Shown here in pieces: positions 14,729-19,848 of a DNA stretch of 24,451 nt. Numbering within the stretch: position 1 is the stretch's first letter; each line of letters opens with the position of its first letter. Origin of the DNA: a virus; IMG/VR virus record IMGVR_UViG_3300025671_000512, positions 1 through 24,451 of that record; one strand, written 5' to 3'. The translations under genes were made by a program, and so were the position numbers. The notes beneath the pieces are model-generated. The model was not told the origin of the DNA, did not search any database, and saw only the letters and a list, made by a program, of their open reading frames with translations.

Positions 14729-15526
14729 CTATTCTCCTGTCTGAATGTCCATGTAAGCCGCGATCACTTCGGCCGCGACTTGCGGGACAATGGCGTTACC
14801 GTAGCCGCGCAGGCGTCCCACTCTGGCGGATACCCCATGAGCCAGCGGCTGAAGGCCGGATTGAGTTGGCCTGGCTTTGCCGTCGCGGCAGGGGAGCCAG
14901 ACGAGGTCGTTCCATGATGGGAAATCATCCTCACGTCCCGACCGAGATCCTTGTTCTTGCTGGCTGGACCCGTGGCTCCTCTGCCATCGGCTACTTGTGG
15001 CGTGGCCCAACTCGTCAACATTGGCTTCGGCCACGAACCAAAGCCGTTGTCGGATGTGCGGTGCGCCGACGCTGTGTGCGCCCAATACGGTCGCCCCGAT
15101 GGCGTAACCTTCACCTTCCAAGTCTGTCGAAACAAGGTCGAGCCAGCCGTGCCCAACTGCGCTTGCAACTTGTTCGCCAAACACTGGGCCAGGGCGACAC
15201 TCGCGGATGAGCCTGAACCACTCAGGCCAGAGGTGGCGGGAGTCAGCAGCTCCTTCGCCTTTCCCCGCCGCCGAGAACGGCTGGCAGGGGCAACTACCCG
15301 TCCAAACAGGTCGGTCGTCGGGCCACCCGGCAAGTCGGAGGGCGAGACTCCATCCGCCGATGCCGGCGAAGAAGTGGCACTGTGTGTAGCCAACGAGATC
15401 TGCTGGTTGGACTTCGGTAATGCTGCGCTCATCCACATCTCCCGGCGCGATTAGATCGGCCTTAATCAGTTCCCGCAACCATGCGGCGGCTTTGGGGTCA
15501 AATTCGTTGTAGTAGGCGGCCGTCAT
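14729..15526 (-). CDS. DNA (cytosine-5) methyltransferase, 265 aa
   Basis: This enzyme adds a methyl group to C5 of cytosine in DNA, using S-adenosylmethionine. Motif I is FFAGIGGWSLAL (residues 52-62), motif IV GSCPCQPFS with catalytic Cys81, motif VI reads FGEQV (Glu118, where ENV is usual), motif VIII is IRQRLWFVA, and motif X ends RGYGNAIVPQVAAE. The target-recognition stretch (about 170-210) is short. At 265 aa it is smaller than most bacterial relatives but typical of compact phage enzymes. It is ATGA-coupled to the upstream gene. No restriction partner is visible, so protection against host restriction or regulation is likelier than a complete R-M system. Most of its codons also overlap another long frame. 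Confidence 0.9.
   Translation of the reverse strand: MTAAYYNEFDPKAAAWLRELIKADLIAPGDVDERSITEVQPADLVGYTQCHFFAGIGGWSLALRLAGWPDDRPVWTGSCPCQPFSAAGKGEGAADSRHLWPEWFRLIRECRPGPVFGEQVASAVGHGWLDLVSTDLEGEGYAIGATVLGAHSVGAPHIRQRLWFVAEANVDELGHATSSRWQRSHGSSQQEQGSRSGREDDFPSWNDLVWLPCRDGKARPTQSGLQPLAHGVSARVGRLRGYGNAIVPQVAAEVIAAYMDIQTGE
14764..15438 (-). CDS. Overprinted protein inside the methyltransferase gene, 224 aa
   Basis: A second open frame (+1 relative to the methyltransferase) spans 675 of its 798 nt. The translation is not random-looking: it carries TDLFGRVVAPASRSRRRGKA, LTPATSGLSGSGSSAS, a GTAGSTLFRQTWKVKVTPSG block, then RTSDNGFGSWPKPM and a C-terminal LNPAFSRWLMGYPPEWD unit. I recognise these blocks from uncharacterised phage proteins often annotated beside or across DNA-methyltransferase genes. 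Function is unknown. The ATG at 15438 has no obvious ribosome site, so translation may depend on coupling, or the real start may differ. The overlap itself is certain; expression is inferred from the apparent conservation. Confidence 0.6.
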   Translation of the reverse strand: MWMSAALPKSNQQISLATHSATSSPASADGVSPSDLPGGPTTDLFGRVVAPASRSRRRGKAKELLTPATSGLSGSGSSASVALAQCLANKLQAQLGTAGSTLFRQTWKVKVTPSGRPYWAHTASAHRTSDNGFGSWPKPMLTSWATPQVADGRGATGPASKNKDLGRDVRMISHHGTTSSGSPAATAKPGQLNPAFSRWLMGYPPEWDACAATVTPLSRKSRPK

Positions 15527-15807
15527 GCGGTATAGGTCTCCAGCGTGGCGGCAATCAGGCTGGGGTCGGATGCGAGGGCAAGGATCTTCTGGCTCTCTTT
15601 GTCCCTGAAGTGCTGCAGAATTTCTGCTTCGGGTGTGCCGTAGTGCCGACGCAGGATAACGGTTTCCGCAGCATGACGCCGACGCTCGGCCACCCAGTTC
15701 TTGGGGCCGGCCTCAGGCTGGGCACGATGCCATGCAAGACGTTCCTGCAGACGGCGGGTAATCAGGGCGGCGGGAAGGGAGACGCTGAAGCCGTATGAAG
15801 TATCCAT
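15523..15807 (-). CDS. Small phage protein with leaderless-type start, 94 aa
   Basis: The product starts MDTSYGFSVSLPAALITRRL. It is mainly helical and basic in the middle (RLAWHRAQPEAGPKNWVAER, RRHAAETVILRRHYGTPEAE) and ends ALASDPSLIAATLETYTA. The AEILQHF segment resembles a helix-turn-helix opening but is not convincing. No Shine-Dalgarno is present: a sigma-70 -10 box (TAATCT) ends 6 nt before ATG 15807, so the mRNA probably begins at the start codon. The stop overlaps the methyltransferase ATG. As first gene of an operator-bearing promoter it may be regulatory; this is inference. Confidence 0.7.
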   Translation of the reverse strand: MDTSYGFSVSLPAALITRRLQERLAWHRAQPEAGPKNWVAERRRHAAETVILRRHYGTPEAEILQHFRDKESQKILALASDPSLIAATLETYTA

Positions 15808-15813
15808 ACAGAG

Positions 15814-15842
15814 AGATTAATCCCAACCGGTCAGGATTGCAA
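15814..15842 (-). promoter_or_regulatory. Sigma-70-like promoter with 18-bp operator in the spacer
   Basis: -35 TTGCAA (15837-15842) and -10 TAATCT (15814-15819) are 17 bp apart. The spacer holds ATCCCAACCGGTCAGGAT (15820-15837), a near-palindrome that recurs at 17399 and 18847. A protein bound here would block the polymerase. The start point falls at the ATG of the 94-aa gene. Confidence 0.75.
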
Positions 15843-15851
15843 CAAAATAAT

Positions 15852-16055
15852 TCACAGCCGAATATCCTCGCCACATAGCCGCGCCAGAACAGGGTCTTCC
15901 CCTTCAGGTTCCCGGTGCTCGTTGCGCAGGAACGCCCGGTATCGGGCCATGCAATAGGCCGTGCGGTCCTCGAGTCTTGGGACCTGTTCGTAGGCTTCCC
16001 GAAGAATCGCCACAATAGGGTCTTCCGCTTTGGACTTGGCGTAATGGGGTCTCAT
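15852..16055 (-). CDS. Small charged protein, 67 aa
   Basis: It starts MRPHYAKSKAEDPIVAILRE at ATG 16055, overlapping the winged-helix gene's stop by 4 nt (ATGA). The sequence is helical and Arg/Glu-rich (EAYEQVPRLEDRTAYCMARY, then RAFLRNEHREPEGEDPVLAR). No motif identifies a function. The operon with the winged-helix protein upstream and the operator-bearing promoter downstream suggests a regulatory or host-takeover small gene. Confidence 0.7.
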   Translation of the reverse strand: MRPHYAKSKAEDPIVAILREAYEQVPRLEDRTAYCMARYRAFLRNEHREPEGEDPVLARLCGEDIRL

Positions 16056-16342
16056 GGGGTCACCCGATATTCATAGAGTCCCTGCCCGAGATGGCGCCGG
16101 TCAACCTGGTATTCCCCGAATCGGGGTTTCCGGAGATGCCTGAGTTGGGCTGAGACACTCGCGGCCGGCGCGCCCGTGGCCTCAGAGATAGCCTCCAGAC
16201 TGCGCCATTGCCCATCCAGCATCAATCGCTTGATGCGTTCGTGCTGTCCGTCCAGACGGGTGTGGTCATCAGGGGTCAGGTCAGGGCCATCAAACAGGCG
16301 CACCTTAGCGGGGGCCACACCAAACAAATCGGCTTGTCTCAT
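16052..16342 (-). CDS. Winged-helix DNA-binding protein, 96 aa
   Basis: Residues about 35-85 form a helix-turn-helix with a wing: HERIKRLMLDGQWRSLEAIS (helices 1-2), EATGAPAASVSAQLRHLRKP (recognition helix), and RFGEYQVDRRHLGQGLYEYR (wing). This pattern recurs in small phage transcription factors and replication-region proteins. The N-terminus (ADLFGVAPAKVRLFDGPD) is short and variable. It is ATGA-coupled on both sides. It is a candidate for the protein that binds the 18-bp dyads in this window, though nothing links the two directly. Confidence 0.85.
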   Translation of the reverse strand: MRQADLFGVAPAKVRLFDGPDLTPDDHTRLDGQHERIKRLMLDGQWRSLEAISEATGAPAASVSAQLRHLRKPRFGEYQVDRRHLGQGLYEYRVTP

Positions 16343-16569
16343 CGGTCCTCCTTCGCGGGTCCCTTGCGGTAGAGTTCAGTCCCCGTCGTCCACCGTAGAA
16401 TGACACCACGCCCGTCTGCATCGACGCAGCGCACCGTCTCGCCGGTCGTCGGCCCCAGTTGCAGCGTCCGGGCCTGTGGGCGCAACGCGGGATGTAACAC
16501 CCGCCAGCCCATCGACAGGCACCAGCCAGCCGCGAAAAACCACAGACAGGCAAGAAGGATGCGGGTCAT
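16339..16569 (-). CDS. Small membrane or secreted protein, 76 aa
   Basis: An N-terminal hydrophobic segment (residues about 4-24, ILLACLWFFAAGWCLSMGW) follows a short Met-Thr-Arg start, typical of a membrane anchor or uncleaved signal. The remaining 50 residues form a small soluble part with CVDADGRGVILRWTTGTELY, suggesting a beta strand pair. Both ends overlap neighbours by 4 nt. Function unknown; a periplasm-facing anchored protein is the simplest reading. Confidence 0.7.
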   Translation of the reverse strand: MTRILLACLWFFAAGWCLSMGWRVLHPALRPQARTLQLGPTTGETVRCVDADGRGVILRWTTGTELYRKGPAKEDR

Positions 16570-16781
16570 CGCTGGGCCTCTAGGTCGGTTGCCCTCCGCA
16601 ACAGTTTCCGACGGTCATCTCGCGCCATCTGTCGCCGTTCCGCAGGGGTGCGCCACCGGGGGCCCTCCCACCCGACCTTGGTTTCGGTCGCGGCGTGTGC
16701 ATCAAGCCACGCCCCGCTGACAGTATCCTCGCGCGTGAACCACTGCCTCGGTGCCGTCCACCAGCGTGACAGAATCCACAT
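16566..16781 (-). CDS. Small Trp/Arg-rich protein, 71 aa
   Basis: ATG 16781 is chosen because it is fused with the upstream TAA (TAATG); a longer start at 16811 would lie inside the upstream gene. The N-terminus MWILSRWWTAPRQWF is strongly aromatic and amphipathic, then a helical basic half with ERRQMARDDRRKLLRRATDL. It could be a peripheral membrane or RNA-associated protein. No known family is recognised. Confidence 0.65.
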   Translation of the reverse strand: MWILSRWWTAPRQWFTREDTVSGAWLDAHAATETKVGWEGPRWRTPAERRQMARDDRRKLLRRATDLEAQR

Positions 16782-17347
16782 TATCGCTCTGCTCCCAGAA
16801 ACAGCGTCCATCGGGCAATCTGGGCCTCAAGCACCGCGATGCGCGCGGGGTCCGAGGGCCCATCTTCAATCAGGTCACGGTCAGAGGGGTCTTTGTGGGC
16901 GTCGAGTTCACGCTGGGCGCAGTCGCGATAGTGTCGCACCCAAGCACTGATTTCCCGGGCGGCATGGTCCCACTTCGCCGCCGAGGGCTGCGAGGTGCGT
17001 GTGTAGCAGAGGGCCAGCACCACGACATCCGTCAGCCGCTTCCATGGGTCCTTACCCCACGCCCCCACGGTGGCCGGCAACTGCACCGGAGTGATCCCCA
17101 CAACAGCCGACAGCCGCACCCACGCGTCGATCAGGTCAGGGAGGCACTTCCGGTCGAGGGCGTGCAACACATCTCCCGCGGCCGTCAGGGCCGTCTGGAC
17201 GGGGGTGTCGAATGCAGGGCCGGATTTCTGGGTCACCACCCGCACGGGGCCACGGTAGCCCGTCTGGGGGAGGTCGTCGGTCGCCCATGCCGCTTCGCGG
17301 TGTTCGGCGTCTTGAATCGCGTCGAGTTCTTGGTCGGTCCAGGTCAT
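16781..17347 (-). CDS. Uncharacterised phage protein, 188 aa
   Basis: ATG 17347 is preferred over the adjacent GTG 17350 because GAGGTGA is well spaced for the ATG. The protein begins MTWTDQELDAIQDAEHREAA and has a mixed helical body with VLHALDRKCLPDLIDAWVRL and KRLTDVVVLALCYTRTSQPS, ending in a charged helix and IARWTLFLGAER. There is no recognised motif. It is the first gene after an operator-bearing promoter and heads a five-gene coupled chain (to 15852). Its start carries the 15-bp initiation cassette shared with two other genes. Confidence 0.75.
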   Translation of the reverse strand: MTWTDQELDAIQDAEHREAAWATDDLPQTGYRGPVRVVTQKSGPAFDTPVQTALTAAGDVLHALDRKCLPDLIDAWVRLSAVVGITPVQLPATVGAWGKDPWKRLTDVVVLALCYTRTSQPSAAKWDHAAREISAWVRHYRDCAQRELDAHKDPSDRDLIEDGPSDPARIAVLEAQIARWTLFLGAER

Positions 17348-17357
17348 CACTCACCTC
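17343..17357 (-). promoter_or_regulatory. Shared translation-initiation cassette, copy 1
   Basis: The minus strand reads GAGGTGAGTGATGAC: a Shine-Dalgarno, a GTG and the start ATG. The same 15 bp recur exactly at two other promoter-proximal genes. Confidence 0.8.
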
Positions 17358-17392
17358 GTATTTGGGCCGGCACCATACCGGCCACACCTTAG

Positions 17393-17422
17393 AGTCTAAT
17401 CCCAACCGTTTGGGGTTGTCAA
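17393..17422 (-). promoter_or_regulatory. Sigma-70-like promoter with 18-bp operator
   Basis: -35 TTGACA (17417-17422) overlaps the stop codon of the upstream gene; -10 TAGACT (17393-17398) follows after 18 bp. The spacer is the dyad ATCCCAACCGTTTGGGGT (17399-17416), with perfect CCCAA/TTGGG half-sites. It drives the 188-aa gene. Confidence 0.75.
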
Positions 17423-17691
17423 CCCCGCGCCCGATACGGCCCCAGCATCCGGGCCCACTCCGTATACGCCTCGTCCACGTCCGGCGTCAACCACTGCAGC
17501 CGGAACCGCTGCGCCTTGCCCAGGTCGCACTGGGCGGCGGCCTGTTCAATCACCCTGACCGGAATAGTCACAGGCATATCGGTCTCGGCCCACCCCGCCA
17601 CCACGCTGTAGTCCACCGGGCTGAGATGCAGCCGGTGGAACTGCTGTTGAAACGTGTCCAGCACGGTCGTGATGAAATCAGGGTTGCTCAA
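17419..17691 (-). CDS. Small phage protein, 90 aa (TTG start favoured)
   Basis: I favour the TTG at 17691, which gives MSNPDFITTVLDTFQQQFHR. It lies 8 nt after AGGAG and overlaps the stop of the 39-aa gene by 4 nt (TTGA). The alternative ATG at 17733, with a GAGGAGG site 10 nt upstream, adds 14 residues. The product is mixed alpha/beta with VAGWAETDMPVTIPVRVIEQ and a Trp/Tyr-containing C-terminus (EAYTEWARMLGPYRARG). No family is recognised. Its stop lies in the -35 box of the next promoter. Confidence 0.65.
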   Translation of the reverse strand: MSNPDFITTVLDTFQQQFHRLHLSPVDYSVVAGWAETDMPVTIPVRVIEQAAAQCDLGKAQRFRLQWLTPDVDEAYTEWARMLGPYRARG

Positions 17692-17807
17692 AACAAAGAC
17701 TCCTGAATAGGAGGGATACACAACACGCCGCATTCAATGGGGGCCTCCTCTGGATACTGACCGACATCTGGGGGGAGTTCATCAAGAAACCTCACAGCGG
17801 TCACCAT
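17688..17807 (-). CDS. Mini-gene, 39 aa
   Basis: ATG 17807 lies within the end of the 35-aa gene; the stop overlaps the next TTG start. The product reads MVTAVRFLDELPPDVGQ then YPEEAPIECGVLCIPPI, a proline-rich peptide with two Cys. Translational coupling on both sides supports it. No homology is claimed, and chance in a compact genome remains possible. Confidence 0.5.
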   Translation of the reverse strand: MVTAVRFLDELPPDVGQYPEEAPIECGVLCIPPIQESLF

Positions 17808-17889
17808 ACTTGTCTACCGCCAGTTTGGCAGCGACAGCCGATGCGTCCCCGCACGAAAACCACGCTAAAACACGGTTATTGACTGGCAT
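17782..17889 (-). CDS. Truncated PP-loop/PAPS-reductase-like N-terminus, 35 aa
   Basis: The ATG at 17889 shares its A with the TGA of the upstream mini-gene (TGATG). The core VLAWFSCGDASAVAAKLA continues to VDKYGDRCEV, which I recognise as the opening beta strand, PP-loop (SCGxxSA in place of SGGxDS) and first helix of phage PAPS-reductase-like adenine-nucleotide alpha hydrolases, normally 200 or more residues. Here a TGA follows at residue 36 and no downstream frame restores the domain. It is either a decayed gene fragment or a retained micro-protein. Clean coupling and an intact reading frame argue that it is still translated. Confidence 0.55.
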   Translation of the reverse strand: MPVNNRVLAWFSCGDASAVAAKLAVDKYGDRCEVS

Positions 17890-18011
17890 CACGACACCTT
17901 TTTCGGTCTCCCACCTTTTTTGCCGTTCGCGCGCGCGGCGGCCGCCTTCTTGTCCGTCTTCGCCTTACCGCCCATGCGTCCGAGGGCGACGGCGTGTTTG
18001 TTCTTCTTCAT
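17889..18011 (-). CDS. Small basic Lys/Ala/Gly-rich protein, 40 aa
   Basis: It starts at ATG 18011 (MKKNKHAVALGRMGGKAKTD) behind GGGG spaced about 7 nt. An in-frame ATG at 18017 would add two residues. The remainder reads KKAAAARANGKKGGRPKKVS. This matches a widespread pattern in small bacterial and phage proteins: AxxLGxxGGKA followed by ARANGKKGGRPKK. The charge suggests nucleic-acid binding, but the function is uncharacterised. It ends in a TGATG junction with the PP-loop mini-gene and begins 11 nt after the stop of the 179-aa gene upstream. Confidence 0.75.
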   Translation of the reverse strand: MKKNKHAVALGRMGGKAKTDKKAAAARANGKKGGRPKKVS

Positions 18012-18021
18012 AATCATCCCC

Positions 18022-18561
18022 CTACTCAACACTCCACGTTTCAGTCTGACGCTTCAACCGAGGCCACTTCACTGATGATGTAAAAGACTTATCTTGCACA
18101 AGTATGTGATTTGTGGGCTGTGCCGTGAACCGGCCATTGTCCAATTTTATAAAATAAAACTCCTTGGCTTGTTCAGGTTCTGAACTGAACCCGTCACACA
18201 TTGGTATCAACGTAAACATGTATCGACCACTGAGTTCTTTTTTATTTCGGAGCCTGACAAGCACAGGCGCGGCCTCAAGAAACGGATATTCCACCACACT
18301 AAATTGATGACCATAGCAATCCCACGTTTGTCCGTCAGATGGCTCCCAACAATCAATATTCATAATGTGTGACAACTTGTGCAGCGGAACATTCCGGTAG
18401 ACCGCTCCGGATTCCAGCATCACATGGCATCCAAACGTGCGACCCGGAATACTCACAACGCCAAACCACACAACACGCTCCCAAAACCTATTTCCAAACG
18501 TGTTAGCCTGAACGTAGCAATAGTTGTGACGTGGCAACGGCCCCGCGCCCGAATAAATCAT
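18022..18561 (-). CDS. Uncharacterised protein, visibly more A/T-rich gene, 179 aa
   Basis: A GGAG about 9 nt before ATG 18561 supports this start, which overlaps the stop of a 13-codon frame. The product starts MIYSGAGPLPRHNYCYVQANT and contains FWERVVWFGVVSIPGRTFGC, HVMLESGAVYRNVPLHKLSH, then WDCYGHQFSVVEYPFLEAAP and a lysine-rich C-terminus. It looks like a compact mixed alpha/beta protein rich in aromatics and Cys. Base composition is clearly lower in G+C than its neighbours, which suggests recent acquisition. No family is recognised with confidence. Confidence 0.75.
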   Translation of the reverse strand: MIYSGAGPLPRHNYCYVQANTFGNRFWERVVWFGVVSIPGRTFGCHVMLESGAVYRNVPLHKLSHIMNIDCWEPSDGQTWDCYGHQFSVVEYPFLEAAPVLVRLRNKKELSGRYMFTLIPMCDGFSSEPEQAKEFYFIKLDNGRFTAQPTNHILVQDKSFTSSVKWPRLKRQTETWSVE

Positions 18562-18599
18562 TTTTTACTACTCCGCGCCAACTGTCTAAATAAACTCAT
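18558..18599 (-). CDS. Possible 13-residue leader micro-ORF
   Basis: The frame reads MSLFRQLARSSKK. Its ATG overlaps the stop of the 75-aa gene (ATGA), and its TGA overlaps the next ATG (ATGA), so ribosomes could pass through all three. Such double coupling in 42 nt is uncommon by chance, but too short to prove. Confidence 0.35.
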   Translation of the reverse strand: MSLFRQLARSSKK

Positions 18600-18823
18600 C
18601 GCGTCACCGCCTTCAGAAGATGCCCACGGTTGGTAATCTTACCGGTCGTCACCAGCGCGCTTATGATCGCGTTGTAAATATCAAGGTTCATTGCGCCCTG
18701 CAGCACCGCATACAGATGACCACTGGGCAGCCCATTGGGGGACGCCTTAATCGCGTCATACACGGCCTCGGATATTTCCACCAACACGTCGAGTTTCTCA
18801 GCCCCTGCTTTCTTAACAGTCAT
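18596..18823 (-). CDS. Small helical protein, 75 aa
   Basis: The ATG at 18823 is chosen over GTG 18826 because GAGGTGA is correctly spaced. The product starts MTVKKAGAEKLDVLVEISEA and continues VYDAIKASPNGLPSGHLYAV, MNLDIYNAIISALVTTGKIT, then NRGHLLKAVTR. The second half resembles a winged-helix arrangement (helix, helix, short wing), so it may bind DNA. It is the first gene after an operator-bearing promoter. Family not recognised. Confidence 0.75.
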   Translation of the reverse strand: MTVKKAGAEKLDVLVEISEAVYDAIKASPNGLPSGHLYAVLQGAMNLDIYNAIISALVTTGKITNRGHLLKAVTR

Positions 18824-18833
18824 CACTCACCTC
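18819..18833 (-). promoter_or_regulatory. Shared translation-initiation cassette, copy 2
   Basis: The 15 bp GAGGTGAGTGATGAC are identical to those at 17343 and 21952, here serving the 75-aa gene directly downstream of its promoter. Confidence 0.8.
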
Positions 18834-18840
18834 CTTCACA

Positions 18841-18869
18841 AGCATAATCCCAACCGGATAGGATGTCAA
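18841..18869 (-). promoter_or_regulatory. Strong sigma-70 promoter with 18-bp operator
   Basis: A consensus -35 TTGACA (18864-18869) and -10 TATGCT (18841-18846) are 17 bp apart. The spacer is the dyad ATCCCAACCGGATAGGAT (18847-18864), symmetric at 14 of 18 positions. The promoter reads into the 75-aa gene and the A/T-rich 179-aa gene. Confidence 0.8.
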
Positions 18870-18873
18870 CTGC

Positions 18874-19146
18874 TTAATTAATCGGGGGCTTCCCGCCGAA
18901 TTTGTTGTGGCACTGACGGCACAGGCACACAAGGTTCTCGAGGGTGGTCCGGTCGCCGGCCGGGTTCCCGCCCATGCCCCGGTGCCTCAGATGGGCCGCA
19001 TCCGTCCCAGGTTGCCCACAGACGCGACAGCGGTAGCCGTCCCGTGCCTTTGCTTGGGTCATGATTTGCCGCTCTCTACGGGCCCCCTGCGCCTTTCGAC
19101 GACGTTTGGCCTTCAGGGCTGACCCCTTAGCGGGTTTGGGCAGCAC
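18874..19146 (-). CDS. HNH endonuclease-type protein, 90 aa
   Basis: The GTG at 19146 follows AGGAGG at 7 nt, overlapping the NinB-like gene's end by 20 nt. A basic N-terminus (KAKRRRKAQGARRERQ) precedes an HNH core: RDGYRCRVCG (Cys40, Cys43), DAAHLRHRGMGGN (His52), TLENLVCLCRQCHNKFGG (Asn71, Cys76, Cys79, His80). The two CxxC pairs would hold a structural zinc. The short size fits phage-encoded HNH nucleases in the Nin or recombination region, where a NinG-like role in resolving or nicking DNA is plausible. Confidence 0.85.
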   Translation of the reverse strand: MLPKPAKGSALKAKRRRKAQGARRERQIMTQAKARDGYRCRVCGQPGTDAAHLRHRGMGGNPAGDRTTLENLVCLCRQCHNKFGGKPPIN

Positions 19147-19591
19147 GCCGCACCTCCTTCGCCTTCCTAATCCGATACTCGTTAGGAGCCTCGAGAATCA
19201 CCCCGCACACCTCCGCGGCAATCTGCAGGGTGCGTTCAATCAGTTCCGAGTATTGGGCCCGGGAGAGTTTCGACGTGTGGGGTTCCCGTAGTTCCATCGT
19301 CACTTCCCCAGTCAACGGGTTGGTGTGTTCGATTTCCCCAAACACTTCCCGCAGGAGGTCTCGCTTCAGGTCCTCGATACGGTGCCCTTCGGACTTCGCC
19401 CACGGCGTGATCATGGCGTGAAACCCAGACTCCTGCAGTCGAGACTTCAGGAGCCCCTGCGGAGCCACCAGCACGTCCACACACTGCCCCGCCCACTTGC
19501 GCTTACAGTAGGCGCGCTGCGCTTGGGGAAACTCGAGGTGGATCTTGCCGTCCTCATCCACCGTGCCGGCAAACACCGCAGGGTCTCTCAT
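19127..19591 (-). CDS. NinB-like recombination protein, 154 aa
   Basis: Lambda NinB (Orf) is an ssDNA/SSB-binding recombination mediator. The order of segments matches that family: KSRLQESGFHAMITPWAKSE, a GHRIEDLKRDLLREVFGEIE helix, LSRAQYSELIERTLQIAAEV then CGVILEAPNEYR. The N-terminus (MRDPAVFAGTVDEDGKIHLE) is a strand-rich extension. Length 154 is near NinB (146). It is next to an HNH protein as NinB is next to nin-region nucleases, and downstream of an SSB-like protein. Identity is by pattern; low overall similarity is possible. Confidence 0.7.
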   Translation of the reverse strand: MRDPAVFAGTVDEDGKIHLEFPQAQRAYCKRKWAGQCVDVLVAPQGLLKSRLQESGFHAMITPWAKSEGHRIEDLKRDLLREVFGEIEHTNPLTGEVTMELREPHTSKLSRAQYSELIERTLQIAAEVCGVILEAPNEYRIRKAKEVRRAAQTR

Positions 19592-19848
19592 CGTCGCCGC
19601 CGGCCCAACTGACGCTTCAGGTCGTCATTCTCCCGCTGGAGACGCACCCGGGCACTGGCCGCCCGTTCGAGGTCTTGACTACGTAATGGGTCAGTGTGCC
19701 TCGCTTCCACGTCACGGCACCATTCACGCAATCCCAGCATCACTAGAGCTTCACGCTCAGGCGTTTTGCAACAGACCGCCATGATGCCGTCGCCGGTCAC
19801 TTCCCATTCGATGTCGTTTACATGGGGCGTGATGTCTTTTGGCGTCAC
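19588..19848 (-). CDS. Small protein with C-terminal coiled coil, 86 aa
   Basis: GTG 19848 (VTPKDITPHVNDIEWEVTGD) is chosen since it overlaps the exonuclease stop by 4 nt (GTGA) and has GAGGAG 8 nt upstream; a longer start at 20049 would run through the exonuclease frame. A beta-rich N-terminus carries MAVCCKTPEREALVMLGLRE. The C-terminus is a charged heptad-like helix (RSQDLERAASARVRLQREND, then a basic tail). No family is recognised. Confidence 0.75.
   Translation of the reverse strand: MTPKDITPHVNDIEWEVTGDGIMAVCCKTPEREALVMLGLREWCRDVEARHTDPLRSQDLERAASARVRLQRENDDLKRQLGRRRR

Noticed and set aside
14729-15526. Complete restriction-modification system
   Set aside because: No restriction endonuclease is encoded nearby. 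The HNH protein at 18874 is in another operon with recombination genes, so the methyltransferase is treated as an orphan.
17680-17890. Programmed +1 frameshift joining the 35-aa and 39-aa frames at TCT-TGA-T
   Set aside because: The site resembles known +1 shift contexts, but the fused product does not restore a PP-loop hydrolase and both frames have their own coupled starts.
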